DNA from: Phallusia mammillata
Taxonomy: Eukaryota > Chordata > Ascidiacea > Phlebobranchia > Ascidiidae
Direction: 5' to 3'
NCBI GenBank assembly: GCA_003260075.1
Contig: QLIY01000026.1
Location: 3,763 to 67,762 of the forward strand
Length of the DNA: 64,000 bases
Positions 1 to 10,234 of the stretch are shown here, piece by piece. Each line of letters starts with the position of its first letter. Within the stretch, counting starts at the first letter, position 1. The notes beneath the pieces were generated by a model that worked only from the letters and a program-made list of their open reading frames with translations, did no database searches and was not told the DNA's origin. The translations under genes and the position numbers were made by a program.

Positions 1-862
1 TTTTAGTATGGTTCTATTCTCTTTAAATGGCATAACAAAGAGCTATGTGATGGATTAGCTGCATCTCAATGTTATCTATGACGCAACAGTTGGCTTGCAA
101 GCTAGCAGTTCAACAACCCCAGTCAAGCATAAAGTTTTATATAAAAGTGCATTCGTTATTTTGCAAGTAAGAAGCGATAACCGTGATATCTGTTAAGATG
201 ACAGTCTAAGGCAGGGATTGTCCAACCTGCGGCCCGCTAGTCATTTTAACTTGTGCATAAATGCAACTTTTTACTGCAACTTTTGTTGAAATTAAGTGCA
301 ACTTTCTCACGTTTTTAGTGCAACAAAAACTTGCCCTAGTTATAAATAAATAGTAAAGTTGAGAGCTTTTGTGACTGTTTTGAAAACAAAGCCAAACAAA
401 AAAGCAACAAAACTTGTAACCAATCTTTGTTTTAAATGCAATGTTTGTGTTAATGTTTGTAAAAAATTTCAAGGAGTCAGTGTTTCTAATCTTTATCTTA
501 ACTTGCATTATATGTTAGTTCAACTCTGCAATATCAAGCAAGTCACCATCTAATGGCGATCTCTCATCTCAAATGAATGATGTGTCTCTAAACAACAGCG
601 TAAGTTGAAGTTCATCACTTTCTTCTCAAAAACTTTAATGTTGTTTACCCTTACACTAATTTTTCTTTAAACATATCTTGATACTGATGAATCCTTTAGA
701 CACATAGTCCATTTAGCTACATAGAGACCTTAAAATCCAATTGCATTTCTTTTTGGGGGAAAGTGTATGGTTAAATGCATAATCCGGATAATTGCATAAC
801 AAACTGTGGCAAATAGTTATGTGATAAACCAGATTTCTCTCTATTGTTAGTTTGGGGTTTAA
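1..862. other. Non-coding stretch with one transposon-like end
   Basis: I see no coding exon here. Near position 213 the sequence resembles the CAGGG..CCAACCTGCGGCCCGC end of hAT-type MITEs, but no matching right end is visible. A pyrimidine-rich AG just before position 851 could be the acceptor of a 5' untranslated exon of the next gene. Confidence 0.4.
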
Positions 863-1364
863 ATGAAACTAATCAAAAATTTTGCGAAACAGAGCAGCAA
901 CAGTACAACAGGTGATGACAGTGCGTCCAATGGTTTGGATGTGTTTGAACAAATTGCAGCGGCCAAAGAAAAGTCCCCACCTCAGGCTGTGGTTAAACCA
1001 ATGCAAATCCCTGTTGCTGAAGGCGGTAAGTTGTTTTTTTTTGCCAATAAATGAAATAACAGATACTTTCTTGGTTTAAAAGCCCCTACACAACTACCTT
1101 GCCATTAGTAATTGGGTTTTTTTCTACTGTAGTACAAATGATGACAAAAGTGCAAGTGGTGGTGTTTGTTACTTATAAAACTTGAACAATCCAACCAAAA
1201 TCTAGGTGTGTTTGCTTTGACCTATTTCTTTGCTTATGTATGTTTAAGTGTGAAAAAAAAACATTTCAGCTGCAGCTCACAGCTTTGCAGCTAAACGTGA
1301 TGCAATGGGCAGACGGCTTTCTACCCTGGGCAAAATTGGTGAAGGTAGTGGGATTGTTAGATAA
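863..1364 (+). CDS. Small two-exon gene, function unknown
   Basis: Two exons, 863-1025 and 1270-1364, join in phase 1 across a GTAAGT donor and a TTTCAG acceptor to give a protein of about 85 residues ending at TAA 1362-1364. An in-frame TAA lies directly before the ATG at 863, so that start is natural. The sequence is hydrophilic, with a Ser/Thr-rich N-terminus, a segment around VFEQIAAAKEK, and a short basic/hydrophobic C-terminus with AKRDAMGRRLSTLGKIGEG. No signal peptide or membrane segment is visible and I do not recognise the family. GAAG followed by gtagtg near the end could be a further donor, so the C-terminus may be longer. The next gene converges on it from the minus strand. Confidence 0.5.
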
Positions 1365-2034
1365 TTTTGCATGAGCAGCAATTTTTTGTAGACGTTTCCA
1401 TCCTTCGAAGCGTAATTTTTTAACAACAGCTTCCTAAATTTGTAGTTGCTGCACTTTTTTAGGGACTAATTTAGTTCAGTTTTAGGTCTGGTAGGCAATT
1501 AGTAAAAGTAAAGAAATGTGGGATTTATTTTTCTTGTTTGGATAATAAGCCATTCTGATTTTGCTATTTTCTCAAATTGCATTTCCCCTAAAAGTGTGTA
1601 TAATTTTGGTCTTTGACTTGTTGAATTTGGTTGTGTTGGTTTTATAATTCTTGACCTTGTGCTGCAAATGACCAAAACTGGCAGTTACCTATATAAAAAA
1701 ATCTTTTAATTCTTTAGTGGCCAATTCCACTTTCATATTACTAAACCTCTAAAAGCTTAAGCATACCACAGCAAATACATGATTGTATTGAGTTTAAATG
1801 CAGCATAATCCAACAAATATCATGTATAGGGTACACACTAAAGTAAGAAGTAAAATTGGCAATAAAAAATAATAATAAAGTACATTTACATGTAAACACC
1901 AGGTTTTATAACCACACAAAACTGGAAGACCAATACACTTCTCATCATTAAGAAGTGCTATTTTGCATTTGCAACATAAAAAATGCAAGCATCACTGCAA
2001 ATAATTTTGTTAACTTAAGAATGATATTCTCTGG

Positions 2035-5000
2035 TCAAACATTTTCTATAACTGTCCTTTTTGTCCCCGTAAACTCCAAACTGTCCCAATTTTGGACTTT
2101 CTGTTTCCTTAGCAACACTGTTAGCATGTCAGGAAGCACAGTGTAGCTCAACCCAGAGACAAAATAACGCAGCCTGGAAATGTAAAGTTCAGCTGGAATG
2201 ATGTCTTGTGATGAGTTGTTGTTATTTGAATTGCTGGTATTTGGGTTTGAAACTTCATCACTATTAATCTTGAGGCGAAAATTTATTCCTGTAACAGTAG
2301 ATTTTTTTTACTTTAAGTACAGACCACCTAATGCATTTTTTTAATTTGCATACCATTTGTGGTCACTTTGATCTTGTTGCTTGGTATTAAATGTGCTCCA
2401 CTGTAGGAAATTGTTATCTTAACAAACTTGTCAGTTTGAGTCCAGTGAAAGGATGTAATTTTCTGCTTAGTCGGTTTTTCCTAAAACAAAATGGCACACA
2501 TTAAAGTACAACTAAACTTGTACAATCTTCAAGTTTGTAGAGCTCTTCTGGCAAATGTAAATTACCCCCCCCCCGACGTTTCAACGTCCTATACAGGTCG
2601 TCTTCATCAGGGTAAATAACACCGAATGTGATTCTCTACCAACTTGATACTATGCCTGACAGCAATAGCTTATATATTGTACAATCTTCAGTTCAACCCA
2701 CCTCTTTGGCACCACCATGTGGCAAGGTTGTAGCTCTCTTTAAAACACTCTCATCAAATTCTTGGCTTCCTATAAAAGGCAGTTATGTAATTTGGAACAT
2801 TTTGATATAGGCTGGAAACCATTTGATAGTTTTTTTATGCACAGCTTTTTACCTGTGCTGATTTCATCTTGACTGTTTGCTCTTTTCATTTTCACTTTTC
2901 TTCTGCCCCTAGTGCGCACCAATCGATCTAGACTAAGTCGGTTTGAATTTCCCCACACAGGACTATCTTCATCTTCTGTTTGAGTTTCTGATGGGACTCC
3001 AGAAGATGTGGTCTAGTGAATAATATGCAACAATGTACAATATGTCACTAATGTTAAGTTACAGTGGGAAATCAGTTTATGACATGTAAATTTTATCGCT
3101 TGTCTTTGTTTCAAATAATTTGACTAAAACTATTCTGCTTGACCATTGGTACATGATTCACAGTTAAGATTCTAGTAAACATATGATACACGTAAAGTGG
3201 ACAAAGATAAAAAGGTCAGGTGTTAAATTGGTACAGGGGTTTTATCTACCTGTGTTCACTGTTATTTGCACTGTTCTATTGCTTTTTACTGGTTTTATTG
3301 TCTGCTTGGGTTAAATATTTCATTTGAGAATGGCATACCGATTGTCCAAACTTTTATTTTTTGCATATATGTTGGGTTGTCTGTTGGTTGACCACATTTA
3401 CATTTTGCACCAAGGTAAAATACAAAAAGCACTTACTTGTGTTTCAGTAGTGGAGCACCTGGGCTCAAATTGAATAGACACATCTCGGTACTTTTTGTGT
3501 GGAGTTTGTGTGCTGGCAACTTGACCTGTGTTAAAGGTTTGTGTGGAAGCAGACAGAATTTCAATGTTGGCTGTTTGTGTGGCTTGCTCAAGGAGAAGAG
3601 CTGGTATTTCCCATGCATGGGTTTGGGTCTCGCATTCTTTCGTGTTGGCTTGTCTGCAAACATTACTTCATTAGGACTCATGGAATGGCAAAAACAGTTA
3701 ACACAGTTTAAAACAGTAAAGTAAATGTTACGTTGTACACTGTAAACAGCGAGTGTTTTGCCACAGTTTTCTAATTAAAACTGCAAAAACAGTTTCAACA
3801 CACTGTACAACAAGCAGTTACCAAAAGTTCCACTTTCTTTTGCGTTAATTTTTTTTGGTTTTGAATTTGCAAACTAATTTATGTTCGGTACAATGAGATG
3901 TATACATTTTGTTCAAAAATGCCAAATACTGCTACATTACATTTAAGGAACAAGTTTTGATCAAAAAAAAAATATTCCTACTTTCTTTCAGTGCTTTTTG
4001 TTCTCATCACTCTTTGTCTGAAAAACGATGACAATCCTTTGGTTTTGCTATTCCTTCGATTGAGTTCATCCAAGTCCACTCGAAAAACAACTTCAGGATT
4101 TTTCTCTCTTTGTTGTTCCACTTTATGGTTTTCCACTGTCCTTTCATTTTCCGAAATGTTGCCAATATCTAAATATCGTGGTTGCTTTTCATCTTCAAGT
4201 GCCGCTGGTGAACTGTGTTGCCAACGTAGAAGCTTGTGCACTTTTGTCTTTGACTTTAGGGATTTTGTTTTGGCCTCATTTGGTTCTTTGCCAGGAGTCA
4301 CTTGCTGGGTGTTGACTATCTTGCCATCTCTGCATAAAACACAAAATTAATATTAGCATTTTCTTCAAACTTAAATGATTTAAATAAATAAAATGTTATT
4401 GCCAGGCATTAACTAGAAATTAAAATACCTTATCCGGCATTTGGATGTCTCATTTTTGTTTGGTCTGTTTTGACATATATATACTTAGTTGCATTAGTGT
4501 ATGGTATATAATGCTAAAAATGACAATCAACACAACAACATTTACCTTTGGATTGTGTCAAGAGCACCATTGCTTTGCGTTGGTCGCTTGGTTTGCCAAT
4601 TTGGTCTTCTATCGCTTTGTTTTAGTTTCATAAGGCGTGAAGAAATATTGCTTGAACCAGATGACACATTAAGTTCACCCCCTCTACGAAGAGTCTGTAT
4701 TACTGGCTGTTGCACTGCACTGTCAGTATTTTCACTTTTTGGTACACTTTGGGATTTAGTTACTGAATACTTCGGAGAAACCTCGTTCCATGTTGCAGCC
4801 TTTGGTTGTGGTGTTGTAGGGCTCTTGGCCACTGTTGCGGTCTTCTCAGTTTCTTTGTCTTCTGTATCTTTTTGCATAAAACTAGGCAGTTGTTTTGAAC
4901 GATGATTTTTTGACATTTGTGCGATTTCATCTGCTGTGAATTCCTTTACAGGTAACTCTTTTGGCCGAATCGACTTTACCTCTGTCTCAGTTTTTTTGTT

Positions 5001-6198
5001 GCTCTTTTGCTGTGTTTTAGTTTTATGATTATTTGTGGGTTCTTTTTCTACTTTCTGTGTTGCAGGCTCAGTGGATTTCACTGTGGTATCTGTGTTATGT
5101 TTTGAACCATTGCCCAAAGTTTTTGTTTTCTTTTCGCTTTTAGGTTTTCTTGGTTTTTCCAGTTTTGGGGGAATGTCCAATTCTGATTTTTTATTTTCTG
5201 GTTTCTTCTCAACTGGCTGTTTTTCTGATTTCTATAAAATATTTTTTGATTTGGTAAATAACTTTTGTGCTAACTTTTTGCAAACAAAAATATGTTAGCT
5301 TTAGACCAGTGGTTTCCAACCTTTGTCTACGAATTCCACCCTTTACAAATCAAAACATTTTCAATCCTCCCCAAAAGACTACTAGTAGATGCTAAACCAT
5401 ACAAAGATCATTCAAAATTGTGTCTTTTATCAACTTCACAGGTCATATTCCCAACACTGAAGTGTCTATTTACCAACAACATGTAAAAGTTAAAATAAAT
5501 TTCTCCCCTTAAGTTTGAAAAACCCTCCTTTGGGAGGAATTACTCCCCACTTGGGAACCACTGGTTTAGACTATAAACATTTTCCTTTTTTAAAACATAC
5601 CAGAGTAGTACTTTTATGCTGTTCAGTTTCTGGAGTTGCCCTCTTTGTTTTTCCATGTTCTTTGTGTTTTTTTGGATCCTTTGCAGTTTTAGAATTTGTG
5701 ACAGTGTGGCCATTGCTTTTCACATGCTTGTCTGGTTTTTCTTCAACCGTTTCAGACTTGGCACGCACCTTGAAAAATATGATCAATAAAATATTCACAG
5801 ACCTAATGCATGATGCATGGACTTAATTTAATTACACAACAAATCACCTTTCTGTGTTCTTTTTTTGAACTCGTCTTGGGTTTTGGCTCCGATTCAGGTG
5901 GCATATTTCTGCTATTCACCCGAGGGTCCAACGTAGCTGACTTCTGTTGTACAGTTCTCCCTTTTTCAGTTCTTTTATGTTCTGGAATATCATCAAAGCT
6001 GGAATGGCTTCTTGATTTTCGCTTGTCGCCGTGGTGATGACTTCTTCTTCTCTCATGATCACGGGAACGTTTTTCAACATCCCTTTTAATCCTTTTCCTT
6101 TCATCAAGAAGCAGATGGTAAACTGCTTCGTTGTGACATCTTCGCAGCAAATCATCGATTTCATGAAGTTTGTCTTCTCTGTGTTTTTGCGATGACAT
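2035..6198 (-). CDS. Lys-rich protein with TQT (LC8-type) motif array and C-terminal CS/p23-like domain
   Basis: Nine exons in matching phases: 5848-6198, 5601-5768, 4546-5231, 3982-4329, 3437-3653, 2853-3012, 2702-2769, 2354-2480, 2035-2288. They give 792 residues ending at TGA 2035-2037. Residues 1-520 are highly charged (Lys/Glu/Ser/Thr), begin with a possible short coiled coil (EIDDLLRRCHNEAVYHLLLDERK) and are probably disordered. Residues 526-602 hold six TQT tripeptides, the core of dynein light chain LC8-binding motifs. Residues about 677-785 read as a CS (NudC/Sgt1/p23) fold: FHWTQTDKFVKITI near the start and LTVLLRKQKVQNWDSLE at the end, with an Asn-rich loop between. The frame of the fifth exon is fixed by phase at both junctions. 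The function is not recognised. The motifs suggest a scaffold that binds LC8 and an HSP90-type or NudC-type partner. The fit of splice phases makes the gene model fairly safe. Confidence 0.72.
2565..2574. other. Ten-C run, likely converted assembly gap
   Basis: Exactly ten C between ordinary sequence, in the intron between the 2354-2480 and 2702-2769 exons of the minus-strand gene. It has the same length as the C runs elsewhere in the window that join duplicated flanks. No flanking duplication is visible here. Confidence 0.55.
2575..2672. repeat. Dispersed repeat with hammerhead-like core (copy 1)
   Basis: Read on the minus strand, the segment has CTGATGA (2604-2610), a stem-loop, then GAAACGTC (2575-2582), the order of the conserved core of a hammerhead ribozyme. 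Its flank ATGCCTGACAGCAATAGCT recurs beside a related hairpin at 13.1 kb. One side is cut off by the C run, so neither the closing stem nor the cleavage site can be judged. It lies in an intron. Confidence 0.4.
5307..5563. mobile_element. hAT-type MITE
   Basis: Terminal inverted repeats CAGTGGTTTCCAA and TTGGGAACCACTG are flanked by 8-bp target duplications that match at 7 of 8 positions (CTTTAGAC at 5299-5306, GTTTAGAC at 5564-5571). There is no coding capacity. It sits in the intron between the 4546-5231 and 5601-5768 exons of the minus-strand gene. Confidence 0.75.
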
Positions 6199-6312
6199 TA
6201 TTTATCAGTACACCAGTACTTTTAACATTCAACCCATTTTACCTGTTCCTGCGCTAGACAACAAACTGTTCATAGTTACTAATTGATCTTATTTGGTCAT
6301 TTTGGATGCTTC

Positions 6313-6470
6313 TTGGAACACTATTTAAGGATCTGTTTGTAAGTTTAATGATGAAAACAACGGCACAAATAGGCGTAAAAAACGACATGCTTTTATTGTC
6401 CAAACCTTTCGTCAAATGCTCATGGCCTCATGCCATCATCAGAAGCTATTTCTGTGTTAGACTGACAAAC
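6313..6470. repeat. Dispersed repeat family, copy 1 (hammerhead-like core on minus strand)
   Basis: The minus strand contains CTGATGA (6436-6442) and, after a stem-like stretch, GAAA (6407-6410). The same family recurs in opposite orientation at 20.46-20.56 kb, sharing the GTGTTCC-side block with GATCTGTT, the AAACTTA stretch and GACATGCTTTATTG. No protein is encoded. Confidence 0.4.
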
Positions 6471-6917
6471 TATGCATAAAATAGGTTTGGAAAAAAAACT
6501 TTTTTCAACAATGAAAAAACAGCAGCTATCAAAACCAGCAATGAAGGCAATTTTAGCTATGTCACAAACACACAACCTAGTATCACTGTCAAAAAACGCT
6601 GGGCAAACTTACACTACAGTGTTGATCGAATTAAACCGTCAGCACCTCAGCACCTTTTATTGATATTGATGCGACGCAACGTCGAGTTTGTTTTGCACCA
6701 ATCAATAAGCTGCTTAGCTGAAATGCCGTTTCCTAATTAAATCCTGCAAGGGTCAGGAGAGATGACAAGTCTGCGGCTCCAATCTTCCTGATTGCAACGT
6801 GCTGAGGCCGTAACGCTGGCCTCGGGAGAACTCACGCTGAAAGGACTTTTGTTGACGTTTTCGACTTTCATTCTCGCTTAATTCCATATAGAACGCTAAG
6901 TGCACTTGAATACAGGC

Positions 6918-7283
6918 GCATTTATTGGATGCTGCGGTTTAAGCATCTAGACACGTTGAGAGGCTTAATTGTCTAAACAGAGCGGGTTTGTAATGTTGGC
7001 GTACTGAACGGACTGACAAAAATTAAGTCCATCTCTTTCGCTCTTGTCTAACTTTTCTGGTTCTGCTTCTACACTTATTTGTTTCACCCGCCACCCCCCC
7101 CCCCCCGCATTTATTGGATGCTGCGGTTTAAGCATCTAGACACGTTGAGAGGCTAAATTGTCTAAACAGAGCGAGTTTGTAATGTTGGCGTACTGAACGG
7201 ACTGACAAAAATTAAGTCCTTCTCTTTCGTTCTTGTCCAACTTTTCTGGTTCTGCTTCTACACTTATTTGTTTCACCCGCCAC
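6918..7283. repeat. 177-bp duplicated block joined by a C run
   Basis: Positions 6918-7094 and 7107-7283 are equal in length (177 bp) and nearly identical, separated only by C. The small number of substitutions looks like allelic difference. The most economical reading is two overlapping haplotype contigs abutted across a gap, not a genomic tandem repeat. Confidence 0.7.
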
Positions 7284-8901
7284 CTAAAATTGTTTACTAG
7301 TGCGATTATTATTGGCATTCAAGATTTTTTTATAATGAGCATTTAATGCTAAACTGTATACCGGCCAACTGCTGTTACTACATACAGCTAACACGACCCA
7401 TTGCACATTGCCTGTTTCCTCATTCCGAAGGGTAAATAGCCCACGCAGCTGCTGCCTTACAAAAATGATAATCTCCATGTAAATCCTTCGCTATGCGCAA
7501 TTGCTGTCCCCGGTTCACTACTGCTATTTAGCTGAATCCAATAACATTGAACGAAAGCGATAAGGCTCAACACAGCTGGTGTGATATAAGCGTAGCGCAC
7601 ATTCCTTATCTCAGTTATGGCGCTGGGCTTTGCCTCCCTATTTCTATGAAACTCTGTCCAAAGCCTTGAGTCTGATAGCGAAGAGGTACCGGTTTCAAGT
7701 ACAGTCTTTTTTCACTACCGCCTCGCACTCGTACCTTCACGCTATAATGCACCGTTGATGATCCTTGTTTTGCCTTAAAACTGTGGCCTTGTAGTATTAC
7801 GAATCTTTTTTTCCTTAGCTAGTGCACGCACCATGGCCTTGTTAGCGCTTGGCACCTTGATTTTTTTCCTATATAGGTATAACTGGCTGCTTCGGGTCTG
7901 CCGCACTTACGCTATATCTAGCCTAACCTTAGCCTTGCACTGTGGATCGATTCCACTAAAAGGTTTTGTTTCCCTCGATGTGATTAGATGTATTGTGCAT
8001 GTCGCAAGCCTGTTTTACATCATCGCCATTACAGCTTGACACAAGTTACCGTAGAAATTTTAAAGTATGTTAGGAGTAGTTGTGTTATACGTAACTGAGA
8101 AAGGAAATATTTTCCAAGCAACTGAACCAGTAACTCAATTTACATGAAATATATATATTTTGACACCTACGGTTCCTACAAAACCACAGGATAAAACATA
8201 AAAAAGATAAAATATACCTGATATAAAAACCTGACTGTATAGTGTTTCTGTTTCTTTAATGCGAAATTAGCTACCCGAATTCTGCAACTGTATGCTTCTA
8301 ACTGTCACACGTCTCTGTTGTGTGATTTGGTCTAACCAAACATACTGACAAAGCAACCATATATTCCCACCAGTATTTCTTCCCACACTGTATAATGGGG
8401 CCCAACAAACCGCAATCTAACCATACTGTCGTGATGTAAACCGCATCAACCCTTGTCTAGTTGTCGATTCGTGGTTTTATCTTTTCTGTCAACGAAACGC
8501 ACAGCACTGTCATATGAGCGCACCTTCGCCACAGTTCTGCCCCTGAATTGCTTTCCGTCTTGCCCGCGAACATTTTGTTCAGGCAAAACCGTTGACCTGT
8601 GACAGGCTCGGCTCCCCACGCCCACGGGGTTTTGGTATTGGAGGGTTGTCTTGACGACGTATTCGGTTCTCTTGAAATATTTTTGACTGGGCGTGGTAGT
8701 GGAAACTAAATAACACTTTTAAGCGGCCATATGGTGATAAAATTGGTTTGTAACCATGTCAAAACTTACTGTTTTTAGTAAAGTTGGTTGCGTTTTCAAA
8801 CACTTAAGTAAACCCTGATTTACAACTAAATAAACAAAACCTATAATTTCAAAACAAAATCTGGCTGTAAAATTAGGTAGACTGCACTATTATCTACCAT
8901 G

Positions 8902-9158
8902 CTTTTCGATGGTGCAATAATAGGTACTTCTCTCTTTCAAATTACTACGTCTTTCCGCTTCAATGAAACCGTATGACGATGGAGGACAATTTTCCCATCT
9001 TGTCCTTTTTTGTGGTCAGAAAATGCCCCCCCCCCCTTTTCGATGGTGCAATAATAGGTACTTCTCTCTTTCAAATTACTACGGATCTACGCTTCAATGA
9101 TACCGTATGACGATGGAGGACAATTTTCCCATCTTTTCCTTTTTTGTGGTCAGAAAAT
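8902..9158. repeat. 123-bp duplicated block joined by a C run
   Basis: Copies at 8902-9024 and 9036-9158 flank ten C (9026-9035). They differ by scattered substitutions only. This is the contig-overlap pattern seen throughout the window. Confidence 0.7.
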
Positions 9159-9620
9159 TTCCGCCCCTTGTCGCGAACGCAGCTTTCCGCCCATATGCAT
9201 TTCAGGATCGCTTTTCAATACTAGCTGCTGGTGACGTTGGTTATTTTGAACACTGACGTAAGTTTCCGTCAATTTCTCTTCATAGCCTTGGGAAACACGC
9301 CCTTTTGTAACAAAACCGTGTTCATTTGGACTTTTCAGGATTAAATTCAGAATTGTAGGTCGACCCGAGTTTTTAGTGTCGGGTTCGGGCTTGGTTTAAA
9401 TTAAACGGGCTTGATTTGAGCCTGGCGTCACACTAACCATATTTATGTTGTAATTTTACCATGGTAAATTTAACGTTCGCTTTATTTCAACAAGATTTCG
9501 GGCCGGGTTATTGGGCTTGTAGTTTCGAGTTTACGCCCCAATTGTAGACCCGCCTTCAACTCAGGCTCAATATGGCTTTAGGTTGGATTTAATATTGGAA
9601 ACTGAATAAAATTGTTCTTT

Positions 9621-9816
9621 GTAGGCTTGTGTGCTTGTCTAATTCAAATTAGTTGACGCTCAATTATTAAACAATCTGGTAAAAAGCGGTAAAACTTCCA
9701 AAAAGTTTTTGAGCCCCCCCCCCGTAGGCTTGTGTGCTTGTCTAATTCAAATTAGTTGACGCTCAATTATTGCCAATCCGATAAAAAGCGGTAAACGTTC
9801 AAAGAAGTTTTCGATT
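9621..9816. repeat. About 93-bp duplicated block joined by ten C
   Basis: Copies at 9621-9713 and about 9724-9816 flank exactly ten C (9714-9723). The copies differ over a few bases near the middle, as haplotypes would. Confidence 0.65.
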
Positions 9817-10234
9817 GATTTTGTTTTAAAATTACTTTTGCGTGTGAATCCAAACCTGCAATCAGGTTTCCTTTAAGTTTGGACTTTGTTTGTTTGGCCT
9901 TGCTTCATAATTAGAATCCAAAAACCTGGTGTTTCGTCGACGTTTTTTCATGGGCAGTAGTAACACTAAACGCGTAATCGGTATAGCCTTTGATGTTCTC
10001 CGTTGATCGTGTTCCTTTATGCATTGTCAAAGACCTAAAATCTCGGGCATTGAACGCTAAAATCTGTGTAGTTGAGTTAAACAAGCAATTTAAAGTGACG
10101 ATTTTTAAATGAATTGGACTGTAATTAACCAATGCTTGACGATTTGCATTAGCATAATTGTTTTGCCCTTGTTACAACTTATTTTATTTAAACAAGAATA
10201 AAAATGAGCATTTTTATATTCTGCGTAATGAAAT

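Larger units (their letters stand above)
6199..10234. other. Intergenic region with repeats and contig-overlap duplications
   Basis: No exon of a recognisable gene is seen on either strand. In particular there is no WD40-like coding sequence upstream of the SEC31 exons. The stretch contains a dispersed repeat (6313-6470) and three duplicated blocks joined by C runs: 6918-7094/7107-7283, 8902-9024/9036-9158 and 9621-9713/9724-9816. The promoter of the minus-strand gene should lie just above 6198. Confidence 0.5.

Noticed and set aside
213-860. hAT-like left end considered as a complete MITE
   Set aside because: No matching inverted end or target duplication was found downstream.
3433-3681. 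Open frame of 82 codons on the minus strand, ending PLLKHK
   Set aside because: It overlaps the TQT exon in another frame. Only the other frame matches the splice phases of both neighbouring exons and carries the repeated TQT motif.
7833-8039. 68-codon hydrophobic frame that could be a membrane protein
   Set aside because: Isolated, low complexity, with no conserved pattern; AT-rich DNA often gives such frames.
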